A DNA stretch of 64,000 nt from Verrucomicrobiaceae bacterium (GTDB lineage: Bacteria; Verrucomicrobiota; Verrucomicrobiia; Verrucomicrobiales; Verrucomicrobiaceae), in NCBI GenBank assembly GCA_015075365.1, contig JABTUN010000002.1:1054001-1118000 (forward strand). The letters run 5' to 3'. The notes beneath the pieces are model-generated. The model was not told where the DNA came from and ran no database searches. It was given only the letters and a program-made list of their open reading frames with translations. Numbering within the stretch: position 1 is the stretch's first letter; each line of letters begins with the position of its first letter. The position numbers and the translations under genes are program-made. Shown here piece by piece: positions 1-7,932 of this stretch.

Positions 1-555
1 ACCGTCCACCAGACCCGCCTCGAGGTTCGCGGCCATCTGCGTGGGCGGCAGCGCGACGATGCGCACATCCTTTTCCACATCAATGCCGCCCGCGGCCATC
101 CACTGGCGTAGCAGGAAGAAATGGGAGGAGTAGCGCGACACCATGCCGAAGGTGAATTTCCGGCTCGTGCTGCTGCGGACCAGCTTCTTGAGGCTGGCGG
201 CATCGCGCACGCCGCGGTTCCAAAGATCGCGGCTCAGCGTGATCGCGTTTCCGTGAAGATTGAAGACGAACGGGGCCACCACCCGGCTTGGCGGCGTGCT
301 CAGGCCCATGCGCATCGCCAGCGCAAGGCCGGCGATGGCGTGGGCGGCATCCACCTGGCCATAGAGAAGCTTTTCCCGGATGGTGGCCCATCCGACCTCA
401 CAACTTAACTCGACACGAACGCCATGCTTGCGGAACAGCTCACGGCACCGGGCCACGAGGAGCGGGGCGCAGTCGGCGAGCGGGATGAACCCGATGCGCA
501 CCGGCTGCACGACCCCGCTGAGGGCGGCTTTGGGACTGTGGGAGGCGCTTGGCAT
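1..555 (-). CDS. NrtA/CmpA-like ABC substrate-binding domain protein, 3' part cut by window edge
   Basis: The first 185 codons are visible and the C-terminus lies outside the window. The segment RIGFIPLADCAPLLVA near residue 20, followed by a GVRVELSCEVGWATIREKLLYGQVD-type stretch, is the N-terminal lobe pattern of nitrate/bicarbonate or alkanesulfonate-type binding proteins of ABC importers. No signal peptide or lipobox precedes it; the start MPSASHSP leads straight into the domain, so a cytoplasmic sensing role is as possible as a periplasmic one. The gene is divergent from the LysR regulator at 649, which suggests a regulator-target pair. The ligand cannot be told from this fragment. Confidence 0.8.
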   Translation of the reverse strand, partial: MPSASHSPKAALSGVVQPVRIGFIPLADCAPLLVARCRELFRKHGVRVELSCEVGWATIREKLLYGQVDAAHAIAGLALAMRMGLSTPPSRVVAPFVFNLHGNAITLSRDLWNRGVRDAASLKKLVRSSTSRKFTFGMVSRYSSHFFLLRQWMAAGGIDVEKDVRIVALPPTQMAANLEAGLVDG

Positions 556-635
556 GACTAGACCTCTCCAAGCAGCCGCGGTGCCAGCGTGCCACGGTCG
601 TGAAGAAATAAGGCGCAATGTTATTCACCTGATGT

Positions 636-650
636 ATGAATGACATTCAT
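636..650. promoter_or_regulatory. Palindromic LysR-type box overlapping the lysR start
   Basis: A 15-bp perfect palindrome with one central base (ATGAATG-A-CATTCAT) lies between the divergent NrtA-like and LysR genes and includes the LysR ATG at 649. Within it, T637 and A649 are separated by exactly 11 bases, the T-N11-A form of LysR-family operators. Binding here would block initiation of the regulator gene, which is the usual negative autoregulation. The operator assignment is inferred from form and position. Confidence 0.55.
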
Positions 651-1572
651 GGACCCCGCCATCGACTCACGCCAGCTACGCGCCTTTGTGTGCCTCGCAC
701 GCAGCGGCAGCTTTACACAGGCAGGGCGCGAGCTGCACCTCACGCAGAGCGCCATCAGCCACGCGATCAAGTCGCTCGAAACCGATCTCGGCAGCCAGCT
801 CTTCCACCGCCAGGGGAAGAGCGTGCACCTCACCCACGCGGGCCGCGAGCTGCTGCCGCACGCCGAGACCATCCTGCAGAGCATGGGGACCGCGCGCGCC
901 ATCCTGGGCACGCTGGACCAGACGCCGCGTGGAAAGCTGCGCATCGGCTGCACCACCGCCGCCGCGCAATTCATCCTGCCGACCGTGTTCCGTGAGTTCA
1001 AGGAGAGCTTCCCTCTATATGAGATCAAGGTCGTCACCGGCGAGACGCCGGACACGATCGAAAAGCTCCTCAAAAACCAGATCGACATCGCCGTGAGCCT
1101 GCGCCCGCCGGAGACCGGCAAGCTGAGCTGCCATGCCATCTTTGACGACGAGCTCGAGTTCCTTGTCTCCCCGCTGCATCCGTGGGCGCAGAAAACGCCG
1201 AGGCTCAAGGATGCCGCGGGCGAGACCTTCATCGTCGCCAGCCGCAACAGCCTCAACTTCGCCATGGTGCAGGAATTCTTCATGAAACAGGGCGTGCGGC
1301 TGAACAACTTCATCGAGCTGGGCAGCTCGGAGGCCACAAAGGAGCTCGCCAAGCTCGGCATCGGCGTCGCCATCGCCGCGCGCTGGATCGCGCGCGCGGA
1401 GATCGAGGCCGGGCAGCTCGTGGCCCTGCCGCTGCCCAAAACGAAGCTGAAGCGCCGGTGGGCGGTGTCCACGCTCAAAGGACGCCCGCTCAACCTGCCT
1501 GAACGCACCTTCATCGGCCTGTGCGAGGAAGTAGGCCGCCGCATGGTGGTGGACGGCGTCTCCACACGCTGA
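649..1572 (+). CDS. LysR-family transcriptional regulator
   Basis: The protein has 307 aa, normal for LysR regulators. The N-terminal winged helix-turn-helix is at residues 5-63 (RQLRAFVCLARSGSFTQAGR, then LTQSAISHAIKSLE). The effector-binding domain follows from about residue 90 (GKLRIGCTTAAAQFILP) and matches the periplasmic-binding fold. An ATG nine bases upstream (640) is in frame, but 649 is preferred because it gives the standard short lead into the helix and the operator palindrome ends there. It is divergent from the NrtA-like gene, which it probably controls. The effector is unknown. Confidence 0.9.
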   Translation: MDPAIDSRQLRAFVCLARSGSFTQAGRELHLTQSAISHAIKSLETDLGSQLFHRQGKSVHLTHAGRELLPHAETILQSMGTARAILGTLDQTPRGKLRIGCTTAAAQFILPTVFREFKESFPLYEIKVVTGETPDTIEKLLKNQIDIAVSLRPPETGKLSCHAIFDDELEFLVSPLHPWAQKTPRLKDAAGETFIVASRNSLNFAMVQEFFMKQGVRLNNFIELGSSEATKELAKLGIGVAIAARWIARAEIEAGQLVALPLPKTKLKRRWAVSTLKGRPLNLPERTFIGLCEEVGRRMVVDGVSTR

Positions 1573-1581
1573 CCATGCCTC

Positions 1582-2049
1582 TCAACGCGCACGACAGGAC
1601 AGGCACCACCACACCGCCAGCGCTCCCCACACCAGCGCTCCGACGACACGCGGCACACCTTGCGCGAAAACCACGCTGGCCTGGAACCAGATGAAGGCGA
1701 GAAAACCATGCAGCAGCCTGCCGGCAAGCGCGGGCCGCGCCGCATGGCTGCGCGGGCCGAACCATAGCCAAAGCGCCTCGGCGAGCACCAGCAGCAGCAC
1801 GGCGTAGTTCACCCAGATACCCGCGCCGAGGCGCAGGCCGGTCACCGCGCCGGACTGGGCCGCCGTGGCCTCAAACGCGGCCGCGTGACTCCAATGGTGC
1901 GCGAATTGGAACGCGCACACCGCATGCGCGATCAACAACATGCTGCCGGCGAGCCACCACCCGCGAGAACGGCGCATCCACGCGATCACGCACGCGGCAA
2001 AGGCCGCCCAAGCCGTGCCGCGCACCATCCACTCCTCTGCCAGGCTCAT
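1582..2049 (-). CDS. Hypothetical multi-pass membrane protein
   Basis: A 155-aa protein starting MSLAEEWMVRGTAW with about four hydrophobic segments (near residues 8-22, 30-48, 72-92 and 112-150). No family was recognised. Its ATG overlaps the stop of the upstream membrane-protein gene in an ATGA arrangement at 2049-2046, so the two are translationally coupled and probably work together. Longer in-frame starts upstream would run through the neighbouring gene and the tRNA and are rejected. Confidence 0.6.
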   Translation of the reverse strand: MSLAEEWMVRGTAWAAFAACVIAWMRRSRGWWLAGSMLLIAHAVCAFQFAHHWSHAAAFEATAAQSGAVTGLRLGAGIWVNYAVLLLVLAEALWLWFGPRSHAARPALAGRLLHGFLAFIWFQASVVFAQGVPRVVGALVWGALAVWWCLSCRAR

Positions 2050-2585
2050 GAGCGCGGCATGCGGGAGATGACATACCCGGTGCCCGCTCCGAATCCCAGG
2101 CCGTAAAGCGTCCCCCACAGCAGCTCGCTGGCGGTGGAGTGCAGGGAGGTGTAGCAGACATGCCTGCCGGCGAAATAACCTGCCGAATGTCCCGCGAACA
2201 ACACCGTCACGGATATCAGATACACACGCCACCCGCGCCGCATGGCCGCCAAAACGGCTGCAAAGGCCGCGCAACCCGCCAGCGAGGCGATCCACTCCCC
2301 CGCCCCATCGCCCGCCAGGAAATACACCGCGCACCACGCGACCGCGTAGGAAAGAAAAGCGGGCACAAACTCCGCGTAAAACCGCGCCCAGCCGCCCCAG
2401 CGCAGCGCAGGCCGCAGCAGCAGGCCGGAGAACAGCAGAAACGCAGCACAGCACGCCGCATACATCCCCGCCTCGCCACCGCGCCCGGCAAACCACCCGG
2501 CGCCAAAGGCCCAGACAGCAAAAGCCGCCGTGCTGACCAGTGAAAACGCCAGCGCGCCACGAAACATAGCCGGAACAGCCTTCAT
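2046..2585 (-). CDS. Hypothetical multi-pass membrane protein
   Basis: A 179-aa, very Ala/Gly-rich protein with about five or six hydrophobic stretches, starting MKAVPAMFRGALAFSLVST. It has short loops with Arg clusters (MRRGWRVYL), consistent with an inner-membrane protein. No family was recognised. It is first of a two-gene unit with the coupled gene ending at 1582, and its start lies just 23 bp downstream of the tRNA-Leu 3' end on the same strand, so co-transcription with the tRNA is possible. Confidence 0.6.
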   Translation of the reverse strand: MKAVPAMFRGALAFSLVSTAAFAVWAFGAGWFAGRGGEAGMYAACCAAFLLFSGLLLRPALRWGGWARFYAEFVPAFLSYAVAWCAVYFLAGDGAGEWIASLAGCAAFAAVLAAMRRGWRVYLISVTVLFAGHSAGYFAGRHVCYTSLHSTASELLWGTLYGLGFGAGTGYVISRMPRS

Positions 2586-2608
2586 GAGAGGAACGATGTG
2601 AAATGAAG

Positions 2609-2693
2609 TGCCGATGGCCGGACTCGAACCGGCAAGGGAGTTTCCTCCCAGCGGATTTTAAGTCCGCTGTGTTTACCATTTCACCACATCGGC
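2609..2693 (-). tRNA. tRNA-Leu (anticodon UAA)
   Basis: Read on the minus strand, the 85-nt sequence folds as a class II tRNA: acceptor stem GCCGATG/CATCGGC with discriminator A, anticodon stem GCGGA/TCCGC around the loop CTTAAAA (anticodon TAA), a long variable arm (GGGAG..CTCCC) and the T-arm GCCGGTTCGAGTCCGGC. The 3' CCA is not encoded; the sequence after the discriminator is CTT. Confidence 0.97.
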
Positions 2694-2736
2694 GCGGGAA
2701 AATGCCGCCGCGAGTGTAGCGGGTCTGCCGTCAGCC

Positions 2737-3162
2737 TCAATAGCTGAAAAGCTCGCCGTGGTGGAAGAAGCGCTCCAGCTCAATGGCGGCGTTTTCCGGC
2801 GAGTCGGAGGCATGGACGACGTTCGTCATCTTGTCCGTGCCGAAGTCGCCTCGGATGGTGCCTTTCGGCGCGACTTTAGAGTCCGTGGGGCCAAGCAAGT
2901 CACGCACATGGGCGATCACGTTTTCACCGGTCAGCGCGATGGCGATCACAGGCTTGCTCTTCATGAAATCGGCCACGGTGGGGAAGAACGGGCGGTCGGC
3001 GATGTGCGCGTAATGCTCCTTGAGCAGTTCCTCGGTGAGTTTGATCATCTTGCAGCCGCGGATGCGGAAGCCTTCGTCTTCAAAGCGCTTGATGACTTCG
3101 CCATTGATGCCGCGGGCAACGCAGTCGGGCTTGAGCAGGATGAGGGTGGTTTCTTGAGCCAT
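2737..3162 (-). CDS. ndk: Nucleoside diphosphate kinase
   Basis: Transfers the gamma phosphate of ATP to NDPs through a phosphohistidine. The 141 aa match the usual bacterial length. It starts METTLILLKPDCVA-like (MAQETTLILLKPDCVARGI), and the active-site segment NVVHASDSPENAA near residue 117 holds the catalytic His. The Lys of LLKPD and the Arg residues of the nucleotide pocket are present. It appears to be transcribed alone. Confidence 0.97.
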   Translation of the reverse strand: MAQETTLILLKPDCVARGINGEVIKRFEDEGFRIRGCKMIKLTEELLKEHYAHIADRPFFPTVADFMKSKPVIAIALTGENVIAHVRDLLGPTDSKVAPKGTIRGDFGTDKMTNVVHASDSPENAAIELERFFHHGELFSY

Positions 3163-3237
3163 GTGGTGGGGGTGGGAAAAGGGCGCGCACAGTGCCGCCC
3201 GCCTCCAGTGCCGTCAAGATGGGAATCCGGGGCGATT

Positions 3238-4017
3238 TCACCCTCTCCTCAGCCTGAATTGCCGCAGGTAACGCAGCGGCGTCATGCCCATGTGCCGGTG
3301 AAAATGCTGCGTGAAGGCGCTTTGATCGCAAAAGCCCAGCTCACGGCCCACCTCGGCGATTTGCGCGCCTTCTTTCTGCAAGGCCTCGCAGGCGGCCTGG
3401 ATGCGCAGCTTCATGATGAAGGCCTGCGGACTCGCGCCAAAGGTCTCGACAAACTTCCGGTGAAGCTGCCGCGGCGAGAGATGCACGATTTCCGCCAGCT
3501 CGGTGATGGAGACGCCCGTGCGGAAGTGCTCGCGGATGTAGGCCAGCGCGCGGTCGATTTGCAGGTAGGGCTGGAGGACCTGTTTCTTGCCCTCAAAGCT
3601 CTGCACCGTGCCCATGAGGCCGATGACGCGGCCTTTGTCGTCGAAGAGCGGCAGCTTGTTCGTCACAAACCAGTCCGGGATGCCCTGGTCGGTGAAGAAG
3701 AGCTCCACGATGTTCAGCTTTGGCTTGCCGCTCGAAAAGACCTCCTCGTCATCGCGGCGGAAATTCTCCGCGAGACGGTCCGGGAAGAGATCGAAGTCAC
3801 TTTTGCCCACGATCTCATTTTCGTCGTGGAAGCCAAAACGCTCGATGAAACGGCGTGAGGCGCACATCAGCCTGAAATCGCGGTCTTTGGCGAAGAACGC
3901 GAGGTCCGGCAGATGATCGAACATCTGGTAAAACGGAGAGGCCGCGCTGACACGGCGGATGAACCGCTCGCGCAGCGCGGCAGGGGAATCAAAGCGTGAC
4001 ATCGTGCGGCTGGCCAC
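3238..4017 (-). CDS. AraC-family regulator with N-terminal PAS domain
   Basis: A 259-aa protein. Residues about 25-135 look like a PAS domain (FYQMFDHLPDLAFFAKDRDFRL, then IGLMGTVQSFEG as the PAC end). Residues about 150-255 are a double helix-turn-helix of AraC type (VSITELAEIVHLSPRQLHRKF; AEVGRELGFCDQSAFTQHFHRHMGMTPLRYLR). It probably senses a small ligand or redox cue through PAS. No obvious target is adjacent; the btuB-like gene upstream on the same strand is a possible but unsupported one. Confidence 0.92.
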   Translation of the reverse strand: MASRTMSRFDSPAALRERFIRRVSAASPFYQMFDHLPDLAFFAKDRDFRLMCASRRFIERFGFHDENEIVGKSDFDLFPDRLAENFRRDDEEVFSSGKPKLNIVELFFTDQGIPDWFVTNKLPLFDDKGRVIGLMGTVQSFEGKKQVLQPYLQIDRALAYIREHFRTGVSITELAEIVHLSPRQLHRKFVETFGASPQAFIMKLRIQAACEALQKEGAQIAEVGRELGFCDQSAFTQHFHRHMGMTPLRYLRQFRLRRG

Positions 4018-4040
4018 GCGCTTGATTTAGCATGGCTGGA

Positions 4041-5969
4041 TCAAAAGCGCAGCCGGAATCCCGCGTACGCGCCGGTGCGCATCGAGGGGAAGTTCAACAC
4101 CTCCGAATAGCGCTCGCCGAGCAGGTTTTCGACACGGGCGAAGAGCTCGACGTTTTTCGTGAGCGCAAGGCTGGCCGTGAGGCGCAGGCGCAGGTAGTCC
4201 TCCACATCCCGCTGGGCGGCGCCGAAGCCGTCCTCGCGGTCGATGGCATACAACGCGCCGAGTCCGATGCGCAATCGCTCGCACGGCCGCGCCCACACAT
4301 CGCTGGAGAAGGAATGACGCGGACGGCGCACAAGACGGCGCAGGTCGCTCACATTGTCCGCCTCAAGGTAGGTGTAATTGACGCTCAGGCCGAAGCGATC
4401 GCTGGGAGACCAGTTGAAAAGGGCTTCCAGGCCCTCCGTGCGCACGCGATCGATCTGCTGGAGCGCGCCGAAGGGCGGCACGAAGGGATCGAACTCGATG
4501 AAGTTGCGGATGCTGTTGCGAAACCACGTCAGGCCGATGCTGGCGGTGTTTTTCGCGAAGGGCTGCTCGATGCCGATCTCAAAGCCGCGGCTGCGCTCCG
4601 GCCGGACAAAGAGCGGATTGCCAAAAAGCGCTGCCTCGCGGTTCTGCGGGCTGGCGGGGGCAAAAGCGGTGCCGTAATTCGCGTGCAGCACCGTCTGTGT
4701 CCACGGCAGCCGCCAGCTCGTACCGGCGCGCCAGGTGGTGGCATCCTCAAAATCGGAGTACGAATCGTGGCGGACCCCGCCGATGACATTCCAGCCGGGC
4801 AGTATCTCCGCCTGCGATTGCAGGAAGAGCGCCCAGTTTGTCTCCGCCTGATCGACATCATAGCTGTTGGCTCCTGGATTGGTGAAAAAGCCGAACACCG
4901 GCTCAAACAAGCCATCATTGTTGTAGCGCGAGTAACCGTTGTCCTGCACCCACGCGCCCGCCGTGATCGTCCAGCGATCCACGGGGCGGAACACGCTCTG
5001 GTATTCCCAGAAATGCGTGCGGGAGGTTATGCGGTTGTTCAGGCCGTAGCCGGGCGTGAAGTCCGTGGCCACCTGGCGGAAACTGCCAAACTGGTACGTC
5101 AGCGACTGCGTCCACCACGGTGTTGTTTCCCAAACAAGACGCGGCGAGACGCTCCAGAACTCCGTCAGGAGGTGGTCGTCGCTGTTGTCACTGGGGAAGA
5201 ACGGGTTCGCCGGCGCGTGCGTCGTGATGTCACCCGGCACACCCAGGTCCGCATTGTAGTAGCGGAAGTCGATGTCGAGCCGCAGCGTGTCCGCGAGCTG
5301 GAATCCGAGACGTCCGCTGGTGTTGTCCATCTGCACCTGGCTGTTGATGCGGTAGCCGTCGGAGTCGAGGCGGCTGTATTCGAGGCTCCAGTCCATGATG
5401 CCCGCCTCGCCGCGCGTGCTGGCGCCCTCGCGGAAGGTGCCGAAGCTGCCCGCCTCGAAAAACGCACCGAACTCCGGCTTTTTGAGGCCCTTGCCACCGC
5501 GCGTGATGATGTTGATCACGCCGCCGAGCGTCCTGCCACCGTAAATGCTCGCCGCCGGGCCGCGCAGCACCTCGATGCGCTCCACATTGTCCAGCGCCAT
5601 GGTCTCAATGTTGTAAAGACCGGCCAGATTCGCCGGAATCGGCCTGCCATCGAGCACGACGAGCGTCTGGTCGCTGTTCGTACCGCGCAGGAAGACGCCG
5701 GCGACCATGCCGGTGGTGCCGCGGTCGGCGATGTTCAGGCCGGGAACCTGCCGCAGGGCGTCAGGCAGCAGTTGGAGCTGGTCCTGCTCGATTTTTTTCC
5801 GGTCGATGACCGTCACGCTGCTGGCGGTGCGCCAGCGCTCGGTCTCGGTTTTCGTCGCGGTGACGACGCGTTCCGTCAGTTCGACGGCTTTGTGAGGCTC
5901 GGCGGCAGGGAGGCTGCCGAGGGTGAAAAAGAGCGCAAAGGCCCTTCCTCGCAGTTTTTGGAGGTACAT
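4041..5969 (-). CDS. btuB: TonB-dependent outer-membrane receptor, BtuB-like (probable vitamin B12 uptake)
   Basis: The protein has 642 aa from the ATG at 5969, which gives a signal-like start (MYLQKLRGRAFALFFTLGSL). The plug domain is at about residues 40-150 (ERVVTATKTETERWRTASSV, then VFLRGTNSDQTLVVLDGRP and VERIEVLRGPAASIYGGRTLGGVINIIT), closest in pattern to BtuB. The beta barrel fills the rest and ends YAGFRLRF with the terminal Phe typical of outer-membrane barrels. A cobalamin-riboswitch-like leader supports B12 as substrate. Energy would come from a TonB-ExbB-ExbD complex such as the one at 28876-31251. In-frame extension to 6287 would translate the riboswitch and is rejected. Confidence 0.88.
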   Translation of the reverse strand: MYLQKLRGRAFALFFTLGSLPAAEPHKAVELTERVVTATKTETERWRTASSVTVIDRKKIEQDQLQLLPDALRQVPGLNIADRGTTGMVAGVFLRGTNSDQTLVVLDGRPIPANLAGLYNIETMALDNVERIEVLRGPAASIYGGRTLGGVINIITRGGKGLKKPEFGAFFEAGSFGTFREGASTRGEAGIMDWSLEYSRLDSDGYRINSQVQMDNTSGRLGFQLADTLRLDIDFRYYNADLGVPGDITTHAPANPFFPSDNSDDHLLTEFWSVSPRLVWETTPWWTQSLTYQFGSFRQVATDFTPGYGLNNRITSRTHFWEYQSVFRPVDRWTITAGAWVQDNGYSRYNNDGLFEPVFGFFTNPGANSYDVDQAETNWALFLQSQAEILPGWNVIGGVRHDSYSDFEDATTWRAGTSWRLPWTQTVLHANYGTAFAPASPQNREAALFGNPLFVRPERSRGFEIGIEQPFAKNTASIGLTWFRNSIRNFIEFDPFVPPFGALQQIDRVRTEGLEALFNWSPSDRFGLSVNYTYLEADNVSDLRRLVRRPRHSFSSDVWARPCERLRIGLGALYAIDREDGFGAAQRDVEDYLRLRLTASLALTKNVELFARVENLLGERYSEVLNFPSMRTGAYAGFRLRF

Positions 5970-6048
5970 GTGTTTTGGAGGTTCATTGGTTCGATGAAAG
6001 CTTCGCAGAGAGATGTTCGGACTCCGGGTTTGTGCGGCTGCTCCGCGG

Positions 6049-6070
6049 TTTGAAATTTGAAATTTCAAAT
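6049..6070. repeat. Short 7-nt-period palindrome in the btuB leader
   Basis: Three consecutive heptamers TTTGAAA, TTTGAAA, TTTCAAA form a perfect hairpin (TTTGAAAT, loop TTGA, ATTTCAAA). The 7-nt period matches the longer heptad elements at 7901, 19823, 33472 and 49131. It sits between the riboswitch core and the btuB start. Confidence 0.55.
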
Positions 6071-6255
6071 GCGCAAAGCGCCGCTCCTCGCCTCCGCCTT
6101 CACCAGGGATGGCTCCCCGATTGGCTTTGCTCCGTGGTTGCCCACGAATGGAGGTCTGTGACCCGATACCGCAGCGCCACTGTGGCCGGTTTTCACGGCC
6201 TTCCCTGCATCTGCGAAGATAAAGAAAACGCGGGGAGGTGATCCTCGCGCCATGC
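6060..6255 (-). promoter_or_regulatory. Cobalamin riboswitch-like leader of btuB
   Basis: On the minus strand the leader has GGGAA followed by the stem GGCCG..CGGCC with GTGAAAAC, then CACAGTGGCGCTGCGGTAT at about 6171-6203. This is the same order and spacing as the GGGAA-stem-GUGCGAAUC-stem-CUGnCGCnGCGGUAA core of the E. coli btuB B12 riboswitch. A further hairpin (CGTGGGCAACCACG) lies downstream, and a weak B12-box-like AGCCA segment follows near 6110. The boundaries are approximate; the 3' B12 box is divergent, so the class is likely but not certain. Confidence 0.65.
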
Positions 6256-6311
6256 GCGTGCCTAGCGCCCGGATCCGGCACCGTCAAGCCTGTGACCGCG
6301 GGGAGGGCCGG

Positions 6312-7172
6312 TCATGCGGGCCCGTCCAGCACCTCAAACGCAGGCAGCTTCACCAGCAAGGCCGGGTTCGTCTCCTGCCGCATGCGGCGCATCACATCCA
6401 GGGCATGCTTGTCGATGATCACACGCTGCTTTTGCACGCCGCCGTCGATCACCGCGCCCTCGATCCAGCGTGGCGAGTCACGGAAAGGCGACTGGGAGGG
6501 AAAATAGACCGCCGCACGGCCCACATTGTCATCAATGAGCCCGGAATCCGCCCGGCCGGTGAGGTGGCTCACCGCCACGATGCAGCCCAGCTCCACCGCG
6601 CGCGCGCTGGCGCAGCGGTCCACGCGCTCCACCCCCAGGATCGTCTCCGTGGCGCTGGGCACCAGGATCACATCCGCCTCCCTGCCGCGCAGCTTCGCGC
6701 TGATTTCCGGAATCTCGATGTCCAGGCAGATGACCACGGCGAATCGAAGGCCACCAAACTCCCACACGCGCAGTTCCGTCCCGGGTGAGAAATCGGTTTC
6801 CCACGGTGTGAGGTGCAGCTTGTCCTGATGAAGGACCGTCCCTTCGACCAGGATCGGGGCGCGATTGCGCAGCACGCCGCCGTCCTTGTCATCATACGGG
6901 CAGGTTCCCAGCACGACCGCCTTGCCAGGCCGGTTCAGCAGCGATTTCAGCGTGGGCAGCACGTCGTTCCAAAACACCTCCGCCACCCGGCCCGGCGTCC
7001 GCGGTTCCACCAGCGGTTCCATGCCCATCCAGGTAAACTCCGGCAGCAGGACCACATCCGCCCCGTCATCCCAGGATGTCTCCACACACTCCGCCACCGC
7101 GGCGGCATAGGCAGCCGTGGAGCGCGCGGCGATCCCGGGGTCAAACGTGATGATATCGAGGGTCAGGGGCAT
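6312..7172 (-). CDS. Carbon-nitrogen hydrolase (nitrilase superfamily)
   Basis: A 286-aa amidase-fold protein. The catalytic triad is visible in order: Glu in VVLLPEFTWMG (about residue 45), Lys in LHQDKLHLTPWE (about 135) and Cys in FAVVICLDIEIPE (about 170). It hydrolyses amide or nitrile C-N bonds; the substrate is not predictable here. The start MPLTLDIITFDPG is standard for the family. No operon partner is evident; the next minus-strand gene ends far downstream. Confidence 0.93.
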   Translation of the reverse strand: MPLTLDIITFDPGIAARSTAAYAAAVAECVETSWDDGADVVLLPEFTWMGMEPLVEPRTPGRVAEVFWNDVLPTLKSLLNRPGKAVVLGTCPYDDKDGGVLRNRAPILVEGTVLHQDKLHLTPWETDFSPGTELRVWEFGGLRFAVVICLDIEIPEISAKLRGREADVILVPSATETILGVERVDRCASARAVELGCIVAVSHLTGRADSGLIDDNVGRAAVYFPSQSPFRDSPRWIEGAVIDGGVQKQRVIIDKHALDVMRRMRQETNPALLVKLPAFEVLDGPA

Positions 7173-7263
7173 GGGGGGAAGGGATGGCTCCCCCTAGTCT
7201 GGCCGGTCCTGCCCGCCAAGCCAAGCATCTTCCGCGCCTCGTCAAACGTCCTGGCAATCCGCT

Positions 7264-7455
7264 TCAAACCGGACCGCCACGCCGCACGAGCATCACGAGG
7301 ATGACGATCACGGCCAGGGGCAGAAAGGCCAGATTGAAGTATTCCAAGGCATGCTCGTCATCCGTGACCTGCGCGATCTCCCGCGCCTTCTGGATCTCGT
7401 AGGCCGAACTGGCGGCAAGCACTGGAAAAGAGTCAAACATCAGAAATGCACGCAT
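7264..7455 (-). CDS. Small single-pass membrane protein, hypothetical
   Basis: A 63-aa candidate with a C-terminal hydrophobic segment (FLPLAVIVILVMLV, about residues 44-58) followed by RRGG, as in a tail-anchored small protein. The N-terminal half is amphipathic with charged residues (EIQKAREIAQVTDDEHALEYF). An internal Met at residue 6 is an alternative start. No family was recognised. Support is the membrane segment and clean composition only, so it could be a chance frame. Confidence 0.4.
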   Translation of the reverse strand: MRAFLMFDSFPVLAASSAYEIQKAREIAQVTDDEHALEYFNLAFLPLAVIVILVMLVRRGGPV

Positions 7456-7826
7456 GGGAGCTGACAGACGCCGCTCCGTGCTCCTATACCGGAATGTGCG
7501 ACGAAAGTTACGAACTTTTGCAAACAGGAGAGCATTTAAATGATTGTTTAGAATTCAATAACTGGGAAACCGTCCCAAACAAATAGCAGATAAAAACTTA
7601 ATTGCACGTCCATTTTCCAGATTTTCGTTTATGAAAAATCCACCACTAGCAGGGCACCGGAGTCCCATTTCTCCCCCGCGCCGCCCCGGACGCGCTCCGC
7701 CGCGAGACGCCCCGAGGTCAGAAGTGCGCCAGCACTGCCCTGTCGATCGGGGCAGCCGAAGAGAGAAGATAGAGAAGAGAGAAGGGAGTCGGTCAGAGGT
7801 CAGACGTGTGCGGGCACGAACGCGTT

Positions 7827-7885
7827 TCGTAGAGGAAGTCGTGAGACTTCCCCGATCCGGGGCAAACTTACGTTTGCCTCTACGA
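7827..7885. repeat. 59-bp three-hairpin (cloverleaf) palindrome
   Basis: An outer stem of 9 bp (TCGTAGAGG/CCTCTACGA) encloses three consecutive small hairpins with perfect stems: AAGTC-gtga-GACTT, CCCCG-atc-CGGGG and CAAAC-ttac-GTTTG. Every base is either paired or in a 3-4 nt loop. This is too regular for chance and suggests a mobile palindromic element or a structured RNA. Confidence 0.85.
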
Positions 7886-7900
7886 GGGGCGTGGAGACGT

Positions 7901-7932
7901 GGAACCTGAAACTTGGAACCTGAAACCTGAAC
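7901..7932. repeat. Heptanucleotide-period array (single arm)
   Basis: Consecutive 7-mers GGAACCT, GAAACTT, GGAACCT, GAAACCT, then GAAC. The same unit occurs as the right arm of the palindromic elements at 19823, 33472 and 49131. No matching left arm is visible here; the cloverleaf palindrome lies immediately to its left. Confidence 0.8.

Noticed and set aside
4032-6053. Open frame of 673 codons opposite the BtuB-like gene
   Set aside because: Shadow frame; Arg/His/Ala-rich, no signal peptide or domain.
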